64,000 nucleotides of DNA from positions 248,001 to 312,000 of the forward strand of contig NZ_JABXYK010000001.1 of the NCBI RefSeq assembly GCF_013378445.1, in the 5' to 3' direction. Below the pieces are notes generated by a model. It worked only from the letters and a program-made list of their open reading frames with translations, ran no database searches and was not told the DNA's origin. The translations under genes and the position numbers were made by a program. The DNA is from Mycoplana rhizolycopersici. GTDB taxonomy: Bacteria; Pseudomonadota; Alphaproteobacteria; Rhizobiales; Rhizobiaceae. This document shows, one piece after another, positions 36,555-46,980 of this stretch (position 1 is the first letter of the stretch; every line of letters begins with the position of its first letter).

Positions 36555-37214
36555 ATGTCAGACCCCACCTCCGATCTCGTCCTCTACATCGGTAACAAGA
36601 ATTACTCGTCCTGGTCGTTCCGTCCCTGGATCGCCATGGAGGCGGCAGGCATCCCCTTCTCCGACAGGGTCGTGCCCTTCGATTTCGCAGCCGGCAATCC
36701 GGCCTTCAGGGAGCTTTCACCGACGGGGCGCGTGCCGGTGCTGCACCACGGCAGGCTGCGGGTATGGGAATCGCTGGCGATCATCGAATACGTGGCCGAG
36801 CTCTTTCCGGATGCCGGGCTCTGGCCGGCGGACCGCGGAGCGCGCGCCCACGCCCGCTCCATTTCGATGGAGATGCTTGCGGGCTTCCGTTCGCTTCGCA
36901 ACGCCTGCCCGATGAACATTCGCCGGCCGCAGCGCGCGATCGAGCTTCCCGACGGGGTGATGGAAGACGTCGCACGCATCGAGGCGATCTGGCGCGAGGC
37001 GCTGGAGCGATCCGGCGGCCCCTACCTGTTCGGCGCCTTTTCCGCCGCGGACGCGATGTACGCCCCGGTGGTCAACCGCCTGCACGCCTATCTCCTGACC
37101 AGCGATCCGGGCACGCTCGCCTACATGGACCGCGTCATGGCGCACCCGGCCTGGAAGAAGTGGCAGGAGGCAGCACTTGCCGAAACCTGGATCGTGCCGG
37201 AAGACGAGGCCTGA
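36555..37214 (+). CDS. Glutathione S-transferase family protein
   Basis: 219 aa with a thioredoxin-like N-terminal GST domain (LVLYIGNKNYSSWSFRPW, Ser-rich active site) and an all-helical C-terminal domain. ELSPTGRVPVL is the glutathione-binding cis-Pro loop and WESLAIIEYV follows it. It is probably a detoxification or maleylacetoacetate-isomerase-related enzyme; the substrate is unknown. The ATG at 36555 is preceded by AGGGAA. It is monocistronic. Confidence 0.88.
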   Translation: MSDPTSDLVLYIGNKNYSSWSFRPWIAMEAAGIPFSDRVVPFDFAAGNPAFRELSPTGRVPVLHHGRLRVWESLAIIEYVAELFPDAGLWPADRGARAHARSISMEMLAGFRSLRNACPMNIRRPQRAIELPDGVMEDVARIEAIWREALERSGGPYLFGAFSAADAMYAPVVNRLHAYLLTSDPGTLAYMDRVMAHPAWKKWQEAALAETWIVPEDEA

Positions 37215-37402
37215 GCGCCGAGGCCGCACAGGACCGCCTGCCATCGGGCTCCCGCCTCGCCGCCGATGAAAAAATCCCCACAGGGACTGGTCAAGCGGGA
37301 ATTTGCCATGTATAAGCCCGCCAAATTTCCGAGATGGATACACGTCTTTTCGGCCCTTTTAAATGGCCCCTGACGTGTTCGCACGTTCAGTGGAGTAGTG
37401 AA

Positions 37403-37588
37403 ATGGCTGTACCGAAAAGAAAAACGAGCCCGTCCAAGCGTGGCATGCGCCGCTCCGCCGACGCCCTGAAGGCTCCGAGCTATATCGAAGACAAGAATTC
37501 GGGCGAGCTTCGCCGTCCGCACCACATCGACCTGAAGACCGGCATGTACCGCGGTCGCCAGGTTCTGACGCCGAAGGAAAGCGCATAA
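37403..37588 (+). CDS. rpmF: 50S ribosomal protein L32
   Basis: 61 aa. [20 protein letters not shown] is the classic L32 start, followed by the basic [19 protein letters not shown]. It lacks the zinc-binding Cys found in some L32 copies (C- type). The ATG at 37403 has GGAG seven bases upstream; the longer frame from 37334 has no support. It ends before a strong terminator and has its own promoter region upstream (TATAAG near 37302). Confidence 0.97.
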   Translation: MAVPKRKTSPSKRGMRRSADALKAPSYIEDKNSGELRRPHHIDLKTGMYRGRQVLTPKESA

Positions 37589-37614
37589 GCGCCTTCGCGT
37601 TGAAGACCGTTTGG

Positions 37615-37646
37615 AAAGGGCTGGTTTCGACCGGCCCTTTTCTTTT
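37615..37646 (+). terminator. Intrinsic terminator of rpmF
   Basis: AAAGGGCTGGT-TTCG-ACCGGCCCTTT stem (one G-T pair) followed by a T-rich tail, 27 bases past the stop. Confidence 0.9.
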
Positions 37647-37859
37647 TCCGGCACCTCTTCCTCGTCATCGCCGCTGCCAGGCGACCGATCCGGCGCGCCG
37701 CACGTGACTTTGTCGCGGAACGATGCTAAAGGCGCGGGCAACACGAGGAGCCGCGCGCCAGATGCTGCGCCAAAGGCTCCGAAGACTTCACGATAGAGAG
37801 ACGGCGCGACTGCGGGCTCAAGGGCGACGTGGGACGCGTGCCGTAACGGGATTGCAGCC

Positions 37860-39098
37860 ATGGCGACCTTGGATTTTCTGAACGGCTCGGAGCCCTCGAC
37901 CGCGAAACCGCCGCGCAAGGCGATGCCTTCGGAGAAGCCGTCGCTGATCGGCCTTTCGCGGGAGGACATGGGCAAGGCGCTGGTCGAAAAGGGCGTCTCG
38001 GAGCGGCAGGTCAAGATGCGGGTGAGCCAGCTCTGGCACTGGCTGTACGTGCGCGGCGTTTCAGATTTCGACCATATGCTCAATGTTTCCAAGGACATGC
38101 GCGAGATGCTGAAGGAGCATTTCACCATCGCGCGCCCGGAGATCGTCGAGGAGCAGGTTTCCAACGACGGCACGCGCAAATGGCTGCTGCGCTATCCTGC
38201 GCGCGGCGCGGGCCGACCGGTCGAGGTCGAGACGGTCTATATCCCCGAGGAGGGGCGCGGCACGCTGTGCATCTCCAGCCAGGTTGGCTGCACACTGACC
38301 TGTTCCTTCTGTCACACCGGCACGCAGAAGCTGGTGCGCAACCTGACGGCGGAAGAAATCCTTTCCCAGCTTCTTCTCGCTCGCGACCGCCTCGGCGATT
38401 TCCCGGACCGCGAGACACCGGCCGGCGCGATCGTGCCGCACGACGGGCGCAAGGTGTCCAACATCGTGATGATGGGCATGGGCGAGCCGCTCTACAACTT
38501 CGAAAACGTCAAGCAGGCGCTGCTGATTGCGACGGACGGGGACGGTCTGTCACTGTCGAAACGGCGTGTCACGCTGTCCACCTCCGGCATCGTGCCCGAA
38601 ATCTATCGCACCGGCGAGGAGATCGGCGTGATGCTGGCGATCTCGCTGCACGCGGTGCGCGACGAGTTGCGCGACATGCTGGTGCCGATCAACAAGAAGT
38701 ATCCGCTGAAGGAGCTTCTGGAAGCCTGCCGCGCCTATCCGAGCCTTTCGAACGCGCGGCGCATCACGTTCGAATACGTGATGCTGAAGGACGTCAACGA
38801 TACGCTCGAAGACGCCAAGCTGCTCGTGCAACTGCTGAAGGGCATTCCCGCCAAGATCAACCTGATCCCGTTCAACCCATGGCCCGGCACGAACTATCAA
38901 TGCTCGGACTGGGAACAGATCGAGAAGTTTGCCGACTTCATCAACCAGGCGGGTTATGCCTCGCCGATCCGCACGCCGCGCGGCCGCGACATTCTTGCCG
39001 CCTGCGGCCAGCTGAAGTCCGACTCCGAGCGGATGCGCAAGGTCGACCGGATGGCTTACGAGGCCATGATGATTGCCGGCCACGGCGAGGACGACTGA
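37860..39098 (+). CDS. rlmN: Dual-specificity 23S rRNA/tRNA methyltransferase RlmN
   Basis: 412 aa radical SAM enzyme that methylates C2 of A2503 in 23S rRNA and A37 in some tRNAs. The radical SAM motif Cys144-x3-Cys148-x2-Cys151 is in [29 protein letters not shown] is conserved, and the C-terminal LAACGQLKS carries the methyl-accepting Cys. The ATG at 37860 has ACGGGA upstream at long spacing. Loss of RlmN lowers translational fidelity in other species. Confidence 0.95.
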   Translation: MATLDFLNGSEPSTAKPPRKAMPSEKPSLIGLSREDMGKALVEKGVSERQVKMRVSQLWHWLYVRGVSDFDHMLNVSKDMREMLKEHFTIARPEIVEEQVSNDGTRKWLLRYPARGAGRPVEVETVYIPEEGRGTLCISSQVGCTLTCSFCHTGTQKLVRNLTAEEILSQLLLARDRLGDFPDRETPAGAIVPHDGRKVSNIVMMGMGEPLYNFENVKQALLIATDGDGLSLSKRRVTLSTSGIVPEIYRTGEEIGVMLAISLHAVRDELRDMLVPINKKYPLKELLEACRAYPSLSNARRITFEYVMLKDVNDTLEDAKLLVQLLKGIPAKINLIPFNPWPGTNYQCSDWEQIEKFADFINQAGYASPIRTPRGRDILAACGQLKSDSERMRKVDRMAYEAMMIAGHGEDD

Positions 39099-39249
39099 CG
39101 CCCGTGCCGTTGCCCGCCTGTTTCGTCCGCCGTGCGGATGAAGAAATACTCAGGTCAACAAATTTGATTGATGTAGTGGCGAGCGCGAATTGATTCCGAG
39201 GGCCGTATTCCCTAAAAACTGCTCGAAAATTATTCGAGGAGATCAATTC

Positions 39250-40203
39250 ATGCGCGCACTTCTGCTTGCTTTGGCGGCAACAGTTGCAATTTCACTTCCT
39301 GCCCGGGCAGAAGACGTGACGGTTGCCGTCACGGCGATCGTCGAGCATCCGGCGCTCGACGCAGCCCGCGACGGCGTCAAGGAAGCGCTTGCCGCTGCCG
39401 GCTACAAGGAAGGCGAGAACCTCACCTTCATCTATCAGTCCGCCCAGGGCAATCCGGCGACGGCTGCGCAGATTGCCCGCCAGTTCGCCGGCGAAGGTCC
39501 GAACGTCATCGTTCCGATCTCCACGCCGTCCGCCCAGGCGGTGGTTTCCTCGACCCGCGACATTCCGGTCGTCTTCACGGCAGTTTCCGATCCGCTCGGC
39601 GCGCAGCTGGTGAAGGACATGGACAAGCCGGGCGGCAACGTCACCGGCCTTTCCGACATGTCGCCGGTTGCCGAACATCTGGCGCTGATCAAGGAAATCC
39701 TGCCGAATGCCAAGACGATTGGCTACCTCTACAATTCCGGCGAAGCGAACTCCGTTTCGCTGCTCGCAGTACTGAAGAGCGAAGCGGAAAAGGCCGGCCT
39801 GACCGTCGTAGAATCTGCAGCCACGAAGTCCGCCGAAGTCCAGGGTGCAGCCCGCGCACTGGTCGGCCGTGCCGACGCGATCTACATTCCGACGGACAAC
39901 ACCATCATTTCGGCGCTGGAAGGTGCCGTCGCCGTTGCCGAAGAGGGCAAGTTGCCCCTGTTCACGGCCGACACGGATTCCGTGTCGCGCGGTGCGATCG
40001 CCGCGCTCGGCTTCAACTACAAGGACGTCGGCAAGCAGACCGGCGAGATCGTGGTCCGCATCCTCAAGGGCGAAAATCCGGGCGACATCCCGGTCAAGGT
40101 CGCAGCTGGCACCGATCTGGTCGTCAACAAGGCCGCGGCAGCCAAGATGGGCGTTACGTTGCCGGAGGCCGTCGTCGGACGTGCAACGCACGTCATCGAA
40201 TGA
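39250..40203 (+). CDS. ABC transporter substrate-binding protein (ABC_sub_bind family)
   Basis: 317 aa periplasmic protein with a signal peptide (MRALLLALAATVAISLPARAE) and the ABC_sub_bind fold, recognisable from VAVTAIVEHPALDAARDGVK, ENLTFIYQSAQGNP and PVVFTAVSDPLGAQLV. Relatives include tryptophan- and tyrosine-type binding proteins. The ATG at 39250 has GAGGAG eight bases upstream. It is followed by permease and ATPase genes in one direction, so it forms a complete importer. Substrate unproved. Confidence 0.9.
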   Translation: MRALLLALAATVAISLPARAEDVTVAVTAIVEHPALDAARDGVKEALAAAGYKEGENLTFIYQSAQGNPATAAQIARQFAGEGPNVIVPISTPSAQAVVSSTRDIPVVFTAVSDPLGAQLVKDMDKPGGNVTGLSDMSPVAEHLALIKEILPNAKTIGYLYNSGEANSVSLLAVLKSEAEKAGLTVVESAATKSAEVQGAARALVGRADAIYIPTDNTIISALEGAVAVAEEGKLPLFTADTDSVSRGAIAALGFNYKDVGKQTGEIVVRILKGENPGDIPVKVAAGTDLVVNKAAAAKMGVTLPEAVVGRATHVIE

Positions 40204-40327
40204 GCTAACGCGCTGAACCAGGCGCTTTGGACGGAATCAAACCGCCGCCGGTCCGCCGGCGGCGGTTGATACGTTGAGTGCCCGCCCCGCGCCCTCGCGG
40301 GAGGGACAAGAAGAGAGAACCGTTGCC

Positions 40328-41209
40328 GTGAGCATGATTGCCTTCTGGGGTGCCGTCGAACTGGGGCTGGTCTATGCCTTCGTCGCGATCGGCGTCTACC
40401 TCGCTTTCCGTGTGCTGGATTTCCCCGACCTGACCGTGGACGGATCGTTTCCGCTGGGTGCTGCGGTGACGGCCGTGCTGATCATCGCAGGCGTCAATCC
40501 GTGGCTGGCTGCGGGTGTGGCGATGGTCGCCGGTGCCGGCGCCGGCCTCGTCACGGCGATGCTGAACGTCCGCTTCCGGATCCTGAACCTGCTTGCCTCG
40601 ATCCTGACGATGATCGCGCTGTTCTCCGTAAACCTTCGCGTGATGGGCAAGCCCAACGTCGCACTGATCAATGCAGACACGATGCTGAGCCCGTTCTTCG
40701 GCCACGGCCTGCGCGATTTCTATGTGCGCCCCCTCTTCGTCGGCGTGCTGGTGATCGTTGCCGTCTTCCTCGTCTGGCGCTTCCTCGAAAGCGACGCGGG
40801 GCTTTCGATGCGGGCAACCGGCGCCAATGCGCGGATGGCCCGGGCGCAGGGCGTCAACACGAACCGGCAGATCTACCTCGGCATCGCCCTTTCGAATGCG
40901 CTGGTCGCCCTGGGCGGCGCGCTCTTCGCCCAGACCAATGGATTTGCCGACGTCACGTCCGGCGTCGGCACGATTGTGGTCGGCCTTGCCGCCGTCATCA
41001 TCGGCGAGACGCTGTTCGGCGCACGCGGCATCCTGATGGCGCTGATCGGCTGCGTTCTCGGCTCGATCCTCTACCGCATCGCCATCCAGCTTGCGCTTTC
41101 CTCCGACGTGCTCGGCCTGCAGGCGTCCGACCTCAATCTCGTGACGGCGGTCCTCGTCACCGTGGCGCTGGTTCTGCCGCGTCTTCGCCGCGGAGGAGCC
41201 GCATCGTGA
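40328..41209 (+). CDS. ABC transporter permease (BPD_transp_2 type)
   Basis: 293 aa with about eight membrane helices, in the branched-chain type permease family (LVYAFVAIGVYLAFRVLDFPDLTVDGSF at the start, NLVTAVLVTVALVLPRLRR at the end). A GTG at 40328 is preferred because GAGAGA lies nine bases upstream; an ATG six bases further is possible. Its stop overlaps the ATPase start (GTGA). It works with the binding protein at 39250. Confidence 0.88.
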   Translation: MSMIAFWGAVELGLVYAFVAIGVYLAFRVLDFPDLTVDGSFPLGAAVTAVLIIAGVNPWLAAGVAMVAGAGAGLVTAMLNVRFRILNLLASILTMIALFSVNLRVMGKPNVALINADTMLSPFFGHGLRDFYVRPLFVGVLVIVAVFLVWRFLESDAGLSMRATGANARMARAQGVNTNRQIYLGIALSNALVALGGALFAQTNGFADVTSGVGTIVVGLAAVIIGETLFGARGILMALIGCVLGSILYRIAIQLALSSDVLGLQASDLNLVTAVLVTVALVLPRLRRGGAAS

Positions 41210-42000
41210 TCTCGCTTTCCAAAATCAAGGTCGTCTTCGGCCGCGGCACGCCGCTGGAGAAGCAGGCGCTCAACGGAGTGGACCTGACGATCGACGAGGG
41301 CTCCTTCGTCACCGTCATCGGCTCGAACGGCGCCGGCAAGTCGACGCTGCTCGGCGTGCTCGCCGGCGACGTCATCGCGACCGAGGGCCAGGTGAAAATC
41401 GGGACTGCCGACGTGACCCGGCAGGGGACGGCCGCGCGCGCCGGACAGGTCGCCCGTGTGTTCCAGGATCCGCTGACGGGCAGCTGCGGTGCGCTGTCGA
41501 TCGAAGAAAACCTGGCGCTCGCCGCGCGCCGCGGCGAACGGCGCGGGCTTGCGCCGGCACTCGGAACGCAGCGGCGGGAACATTTCCGCGCGCGGATCGC
41601 CGAGCTGAACCTCGGGCTGGAAAACCGCATGCGCGACCGCATGGACCTGCTCTCGGGCGGCCAGCGCCAGGCGGTGTCACTGGTGATGGCGACGCTTGCC
41701 GGTTCCGACGTGCTGCTGCTCGACGAGCATACCGCAGCGCTCGACCCGGGCATGGCCGAATTCATCATGAACCTGACGCAGAAGATCGTGTCGGAGCGGA
41801 AGCTGACGACGCTGATGGTCACCCACTCGATGCGCCAGGCGCTCGATTACGGCCACCGCACCGTCATGCTGCATGGCGGCGAGATCGTCCTCGACGTTGC
41901 CGGCGACAATCGCAAGAACCTGCAGGTGGAGGATCTGATCGCGATGTTCCGCAAGATGCGCGGCCAGACGCTGGACGACGACGCGCTACTGATCGGCTGA
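41206..42000 (+). CDS. ABC transporter ATP-binding protein (ABC_sub_bind partner)
   Basis: 264 aa ATPase with Walker A GSNGAGKST, signature LSGGQRQA and Walker B VLLLDEHTAALDP. It starts with a GTG overlapping the permease stop, so the two are translationally coupled. It completes the three-gene importer with 39250 and 40328. Confidence 0.9.
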   Translation: MISLSKIKVVFGRGTPLEKQALNGVDLTIDEGSFVTVIGSNGAGKSTLLGVLAGDVIATEGQVKIGTADVTRQGTAARAGQVARVFQDPLTGSCGALSIEENLALAARRGERRGLAPALGTQRREHFRARIAELNLGLENRMRDRMDLLSGGQRQAVSLVMATLAGSDVLLLDEHTAALDPGMAEFIMNLTQKIVSERKLTTLMVTHSMRQALDYGHRTVMLHGGEIVLDVAGDNRKNLQVEDLIAMFRKMRGQTLDDDALLIG

Positions 42001-42045
42001 GATGGAAGGTCAGGGGTAGCGTCGGCGCTTCCCCTGATGTCTCGG

Positions 42046-42696
42046 TCAACGCGACTGGGTCATGAAGATCTTGACGGCGAAGATCGAAAAGACGCCGGCA
42101 AACGTATAGTCGAGCCCGCGCAGGACGCCCTTGTTGTTGCGCAGCCAGGCGGAAAGCTTGTCGGCCGCCAGCACGACGATCGTGTTGACCGGCATGCCGA
42201 TCGCGATGAACAGCAACCCCAGCACGATCAGCTTGCCGGTGACATCGGGGTCGCCGGCCGAGACGAACTGCGGCAGGAAGGTCATGAAGAAGATGATGAC
42301 CTTCGGGTTCAGCAGATTGACCCAGAAGCCGGTGGAGATATTGGCAAGCGCGGATGCTTTCGACATTGCGATGCCTGTGCCGGGCGTATCCGAAAAACTG
42401 GAACCGTAGCGGATCGCCTGGATCGCGAGCCACAGCAGATAGCCCGCGCCGCCGGTCTTGAGGATCGTGAAAGCAGTGGGCGATGCGGTGATCAGCGCCG
42501 AGATGCCGAAGGCGACGAGCAGCGTGTGCACGACGATGCCCATGCTGGTGCCGAACACCACCCAGAGCGCCGGCCCGCGGCCCTGCGACAGGGCCCGACT
42601 GATCGAAAGCGTCATGTCGGGTCCCGGCGTTGCCGCCAGAAGAAGGCTTGCAGCGGTGAAGGCGATGAACGTCGCCAGCGAGGGCAGATATTCCAT
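42046..42696 (-). CDS. LysE/RhtB-family exporter
   Basis: 216 aa, about six membrane helices. LLLAATPGPDMTLSISRALSQG is the family start signature and FWVNLLNPKVIIFFM the middle one. RhtB-type amino-acid or homoserine-lactone exporter; substrate unknown. The ATG at 42696 has GGGAA six bases upstream. It is divergent from tenA and faces the end of the ABC importer. Confidence 0.88.
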   Translation of the reverse strand: MEYLPSLATFIAFTAASLLLAATPGPDMTLSISRALSQGRGPALWVVFGTSMGIVVHTLLVAFGISALITASPTAFTILKTGGAGYLLWLAIQAIRYGSSFSDTPGTGIAMSKASALANISTGFWVNLLNPKVIIFFMTFLPQFVSAGDPDVTGKLIVLGLLFIAIGMPVNTIVVLAADKLSAWLRNNKGVLRGLDYTFAGVFSIFAVKIFMTQSR

Positions 42697-42798
42697 GATC
42701 GGTTCCCAAGGATGAATGCCTTGCTTATACCTCCCTTGCCGTCGTCGGCCAATGGCCGCTTTTTGCTGCCTTGGTCGCGAGAAAAATGGAGACCCCCT

Positions 42799-43458
42799 TT
42801 GGCAAATTTCGAAACCCTCAAGGCCCGCAACACTGGCGAATGGAAGTCCTATTGCGAACATGCGTTCGTACGCGCTCTCGCCGACGGCACGCTTCGCCAG
42901 GAAGCGTTCCGCCATTACCTGAAGCAGGACTACCTGTTCCTCATCCAGTTCGCCCGAGCCTGGGGACTTGCCGTCTACAAGAGCCGGAACCTGTCCGAGA
43001 TCCGCCAGGGGCTTGCGAGCCTCAAGGCGATCGTCGATGTCGAGATCGGGCTTCATGTCTCTTTCTGCGCGAACTGGGGTATCGGAGAAAAAGATCTGGA
43101 GACATTGCCTGAATCGCGCGCGACCATGGCCTATACGCGCTACGTGCTCGACGCCGGAATGAGCGGCGACCTGCTCGACCTGCATGTCGCGCTTGCTCCC
43201 TGCATCGTCGGCTATGGCGACATCGCACGCTGGATCATGGAGCAACCCTTCACGCGGCTTGAGGGCAATCCCTACCGCAGCTGGATCGAGATGTATGCGG
43301 GGACGGAATACCAATCCCTCGTCAAAGCCGAGGTCGATTGGCTCGACAACATGCTTTCACGGGTAGATGATGCGCGCATCGACACTCTCTCAGGCGTCTT
43401 TCGCGGTGCGACCCGGCTGGAAGCCGATTTCTGGCAGATGGGCCTCGACCTCGCCTGA
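42799..43458 (+). CDS. tenA: TenA-family aminopyrimidine aminohydrolase (thiaminase II)
   Basis: 219 aa all-helical enzyme that salvages degraded thiamine by hydrolysing aminopyrimidines. Catalytic Cys is in [12 protein letters not shown], with the conserved Asp in [10 protein letters not shown] and a late Glu. The start is TTG at 42799 with GGAG seven bases upstream; nothing upstream in this frame is conserved. There are no thi genes or TPP riboswitch nearby, so it stands alone. Confidence 0.9.
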   Translation: MANFETLKARNTGEWKSYCEHAFVRALADGTLRQEAFRHYLKQDYLFLIQFARAWGLAVYKSRNLSEIRQGLASLKAIVDVEIGLHVSFCANWGIGEKDLETLPESRATMAYTRYVLDAGMSGDLLDLHVALAPCIVGYGDIARWIMEQPFTRLEGNPYRSWIEMYAGTEYQSLVKAEVDWLDNMLSRVDDARIDTLSGVFRGATRLEADFWQMGLDLA

Positions 43459-43583
43459 GGCGCAATCGGCTTCTGCGGCGCCGCGGCGAAACCTTGCGCC
43501 GGCCGCAAAACTCGCTAAGAGTGCCCCGAATTTCTCGAAGAACCGGCGGCTTCCGGTCGCCCATGCGTACGGATCACATTGAC

Positions 43584-44807
43584 ATGGCACTTCCCAAAGA
43601 CGTCAAGAAAGTCGTCCTCGCCTATTCGGGCGGCCTGGACACCTCCATCATCCTGAAGTGGCTGCAGACCGAGCTCGGTGCTGAAGTCGTCACCTTTACC
43701 GCCGACCTCGGCCAGGGCGAAGAGCTGGAGCCTGCCCGCAAGAAGGCGGAGATGCTCGGCATCAAGGAGATCTTCATCGAGGACGTGCGCGAGGAATTCG
43801 TGCGCGATTTCGTCTTCCCGATGTTCCGCGCCAATGCCGTCTACGAAGGCGTCTACCTGCTCGGCACCTCGATCGCCCGTCCGCTGATCTCCAAGCACCT
43901 GATCGAGATCGCCAAGAAGACCGGCGCCGACGCAATCGCCCATGGCGCGACCGGCAAGGGCAATGATCAGGTTCGCTTCGAGCTGTCGGCCTATGCGCTG
44001 AACCCTGACATCAAGATCATCGCGCCGTGGCGCGACTGGGCTTTCAAGAGCCGCACGCATCTGCTCGAGTTTGCCGAACAGCACCAGATCCCGGTCGCCA
44101 AGGACAAGAAAGGCGAAGCGCCGTTCTCCGTCGACGCCAACCTGCTGCACTCCTCCTCCGAGGGCAAGGTTCTGGAAGACCCGGCCGTCGAGGCGCCCGA
44201 ATACGTGCACATGCGCACGATTTCGCCGGAAAGCGCCCCCGACCAGGCGACGGTCATCAAGGTCGGCTTCGAGCGTGGCGATGCGGTCTCGATCAACGGC
44301 GTGCGCATGTCGCCGGCAACGTTGCTGGCGACTCTCAACAATTACGGCCGCGACAACGGCATCGGTCGTCTCGACCTCGTGGAAAACCGCTTCGTCGGCA
44401 TGAAGTCGCGCGGCGTCTACGAGACCCCCGGCGGCACGATCCTGCTGGCCGCGCACCGGGCGATCGAATCGATCACACTCGACCGTGGTGCCGCGCACCT
44501 CAAGGACGAGCTGATGCCGCGCTATGCGGAGCTGATCTACTACGGCTTCTGGTTCTCGCCGGAGCGGGAGATGCTACAGGCACTGATCGACAAGAGCCAG
44601 GAGCATGTCGAAGGCGAAGTGACGCTGAAGCTCTACAAGGGCAATGTCATGGTCATCGGCCGCGAATCGGAAAAGTCGCTCTATTCCGACCAGCTCGTCA
44701 CCTTTGAGGACGACCAGGGCGCCTACGACCAGAAGGACGCGGCCGGCTTCATCAAGCTCAATGCGCTGCGCCTGCGCACGCTGGCGGCCCGCAACCGCAA
44801 GGCCTGA
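43584..44807 (+). CDS. argG: Argininosuccinate synthase
   Basis: 407 aa, joining citrulline and aspartate with ATP in arginine synthesis. The ATP-binding AYSGGLDTS loop is near the N-terminus, followed by [18 protein letters not shown] and GTSIARPLI, both diagnostic. The ATG at 43584 gives [10 protein letters not shown]; the frame to 43494 is not conserved. It is monocistronic and followed by a strong terminator. Confidence 0.97.
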   Translation: MALPKDVKKVVLAYSGGLDTSIILKWLQTELGAEVVTFTADLGQGEELEPARKKAEMLGIKEIFIEDVREEFVRDFVFPMFRANAVYEGVYLLGTSIARPLISKHLIEIAKKTGADAIAHGATGKGNDQVRFELSAYALNPDIKIIAPWRDWAFKSRTHLLEFAEQHQIPVAKDKKGEAPFSVDANLLHSSSEGKVLEDPAVEAPEYVHMRTISPESAPDQATVIKVGFERGDAVSINGVRMSPATLLATLNNYGRDNGIGRLDLVENRFVGMKSRGVYETPGGTILLAAHRAIESITLDRGAAHLKDELMPRYAELIYYGFWFSPEREMLQALIDKSQEHVEGEVTLKLYKGNVMVIGRESEKSLYSDQLVTFEDDQGAYDQKDAAGFIKLNALRLRTLAARNRKA

Positions 44808-44836
44808 CGCGCCTGTCACGCTCCTGAGCGAATATG

Positions 44837-44868
44837 AACCCGCCGGAGGCAGCTTCGGCGGGTTTTTT
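44837..44868 (+). terminator. Intrinsic terminator of argG
   Basis: AACCCGCCG and CGGCGGGTT pair around a 10-base loop, followed by a T run. It also lies just past the end of the convergent MFS gene. Confidence 0.88.
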
Positions 44869-44873
44869 CTGCG

Positions 44874-46076
44874 CTACCGAACGGGACCCGCGCGCTCCGC
44901 TGCCGAAACGAAGCATAGGAAGGAAAGGATGGCGACCGCTCCCATGAAGGGGACGACGACGCCAAAGGCGACGACGGGCACCCCGATCGTAGCCGCGGTG
45001 ATGCCGCCGAGCAGGCCGAAACCCATCTGGATGAAGCCCATCAGGGCGGAGGCTGAGCCAGCGATATGCGGGAAGGGAAACATACCGGCCGTGGTCATCT
45101 GCGGCCCTACGAAGGCGATGCCGATCGTATAGATCGCGACCGGCACCATGATCGTCCAGAAGCTCGGATGCAGGAAGAAGGACGATCCCGTCATCATCGC
45201 TGCGCCGAGCCCGATGAAGACCAGCCCGACCTTGACCGCCGCCAGTCCCTCGCGCCGACGCGAGAAGTGTCGAAGCGCGACGGAACCGAGGAAATAGGAC
45301 CCCGATTGCATGATCATGCTCAAGCCGAACTGCGTCGGGGTCAGCCCCGCCTCGCCGATCAGGATGAAGGGCAGCATGGTCGCCTGTGCGTAGAGCGCGC
45401 CGATGGCCCCGCCCATGACGAATGCGGCGGAAACAAACCGGGCGTCGCGCGCAAGCTCGAGATAGGCCTGCAACAGCGGTCCGGGTGCGGCGCGGCGGGG
45501 ATCGGGAACGACCGTCTCGCGCAGGAACAGAATGGCGACCAGGCAGGCGACGATGCCGAAGCCGACCATCAGGAAGAAGACCGAGGTCCAGCCGAACGCG
45601 GCGAGCGCAAGGCCACCGAGTGTCGGCGCCGTCGCCGGCGCGACCGCCAGCATGATGCCGATCATGTTCATGATGCGGGCGGCCTCGTTGCCGACGAACT
45701 GGTCGCGCACGATCGCCCGGGACACCGTCACGCCGACGGATGCCCCGATGCCCTGGATCAGCCGGCCCGCCAGCAGCCATTCGACGCTCGGGGCAAATGC
45801 GGCGATCACGCTGCCTGCCAGATAGATCGTCAGGAACAGGATGGTCGCTGCGCGCCTGCCGAAGGCGTCGGCGAGAGGACCGGCAACGAGCTGGGCGAAG
45901 GCAAAGCCGCCGAAATAGAGCGACAACGTCAGCTTGATCGTGGCGTCGCTCGTCTCGAACGCACGCACGAGGGTCGGCATGGCCGGCGTATACAGCGCCA
46001 TCGAAACCGGACCAAGCGCAGTCATCAGCGCGCCGATCAGGGTGGTGCGGCGCTCGGTCATCTTCATCGGCGTCAT
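44874..46076 (-). CDS. MFS multidrug/Bcr-CflA-type exporter
   Basis: 400 aa with twelve membrane helices. The opening MALYTPAMPTLVRAFETSD, the GPLADAFGRRAATI loop and the GASVGVTVSRAIVRDQF motif are those of the Bcr/CflA branch. It probably exports drugs or sulfonamide-like compounds. The ATG at 46076 has GGGAA five bases upstream. It converges with argG and shares its terminator region. Confidence 0.9.
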   Translation of the reverse strand: MTPMKMTERRTTLIGALMTALGPVSMALYTPAMPTLVRAFETSDATIKLTLSLYFGGFAFAQLVAGPLADAFGRRAATILFLTIYLAGSVIAAFAPSVEWLLAGRLIQGIGASVGVTVSRAIVRDQFVGNEAARIMNMIGIMLAVAPATAPTLGGLALAAFGWTSVFFLMVGFGIVACLVAILFLRETVVPDPRRAAPGPLLQAYLELARDARFVSAAFVMGGAIGALYAQATMLPFILIGEAGLTPTQFGLSMIMQSGSYFLGSVALRHFSRRREGLAAVKVGLVFIGLGAAMMTGSSFFLHPSFWTIMVPVAIYTIGIAFVGPQMTTAGMFPFPHIAGSASALMGFIQMGFGLLGGITAATIGVPVVAFGVVVPFMGAVAILSFLCFVSAAERAGPVR

Positions 46077-46307
46077 CGAACTTCCCTGGCGTTCCCGAAA
46101 ACCTCGGGCCCGTGCTTTCCCACTTACATACCGCACGCAGCGGAAAGCAACCCGCATCCAGCGGGCGAGACCGGAGCCAATCGCCTGCAATGTTTGATTT
46201 GAACGTGATGGGGATGAACTGAGTGCGGCACCTCGGCGCGAACGGCTTCTCGCTTGACGGACGATCGATTGCAGGATCAGATCGGGTCTTTCCTCGCGGA
46301 GTTTCCC

Positions 46308-46949
46308 ATGACCGGATCCATGCTCTTCGGCGCCTTTCTGGCCGCTCTGTTCTACGTGCTCATACCCGGGCCGGCCTTCCTGGCGCTGCTCGGCATCGGC
46401 GCCGGCCAGGGCAGGAAGGCGGGCGCCATGTTCATGGGCGGCCATCTCGCAGGCGATCTCGTCTGGTCGACGCTTGCACTTGTGGCGATCGTCGGCGCAA
46501 AGACCGTCGGCACCCTGGTCTTCGACGTGCTGGGCCTGCTTTGCGGCCTGTATCTCGCCTGGATCGGATGGACGGCGCTGCGGGCAAAGCCGCGCGGCAC
46601 GGACAAGCCGCTGCTGGCCGTGGAGCGACCGCTGCGGCGCGGGCTGATTTTCGGACTGACCAACCCCAAGGGCTACCCGGTCGCGCTGGCGACGTTTACC
46701 GCCCTGCTCGCCAGCTCCTCGAATGCGCTGGATTTTTCGGCATTGCCGATGCTGCTAGCCGTCTCCTTCTTCGGCTTCCTGATCGCCGACATCATCCTGA
46801 TCGCGATCATCGGCGCATCGATCGTCCGCCGTTTCTACAAGCGCCATGAGCTTGCGATCGTACGCATGTCCGGCCTGCTGTTCATGGGCTTTGCCGTACA
46901 GGCGATCTGGCATGCAGCGCCCGGGCTTGCCGGCTGGCGCCGGGCATGA
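46308..46949 (+). CDS. LysE/RhtB-family exporter
   Basis: 213 aa, six membrane helices, with the YVLIPGPAFLALLGIGAGQGRK motif and GLIFGLTNPKGYPVALAT. The ATG at 46308 has GGAG six bases upstream and matches the family start; an ATG at 46254 would add 18 residues. It ends 31 bases before the ccmG stop, tail to tail. Substrate unknown. Confidence 0.87.
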   Translation: MTGSMLFGAFLAALFYVLIPGPAFLALLGIGAGQGRKAGAMFMGGHLAGDLVWSTLALVAIVGAKTVGTLVFDVLGLLCGLYLAWIGWTALRAKPRGTDKPLLAVERPLRRGLIFGLTNPKGYPVALATFTALLASSSNALDFSALPMLLAVSFFGFLIADIILIAIIGASIVRRFYKRHELAIVRMSGLLFMGFAVQAIWHAAPGLAGWRRA

Positions 46950-46980
46950 CCGCCGGACCGCGAAGACGTTGGAAAATCGC

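Noticed and set aside
42697-42798. TPP riboswitch upstream of tenA
   Set aside because: No CUGAGA or ACCUGA conserved blocks, and the gap is too short.
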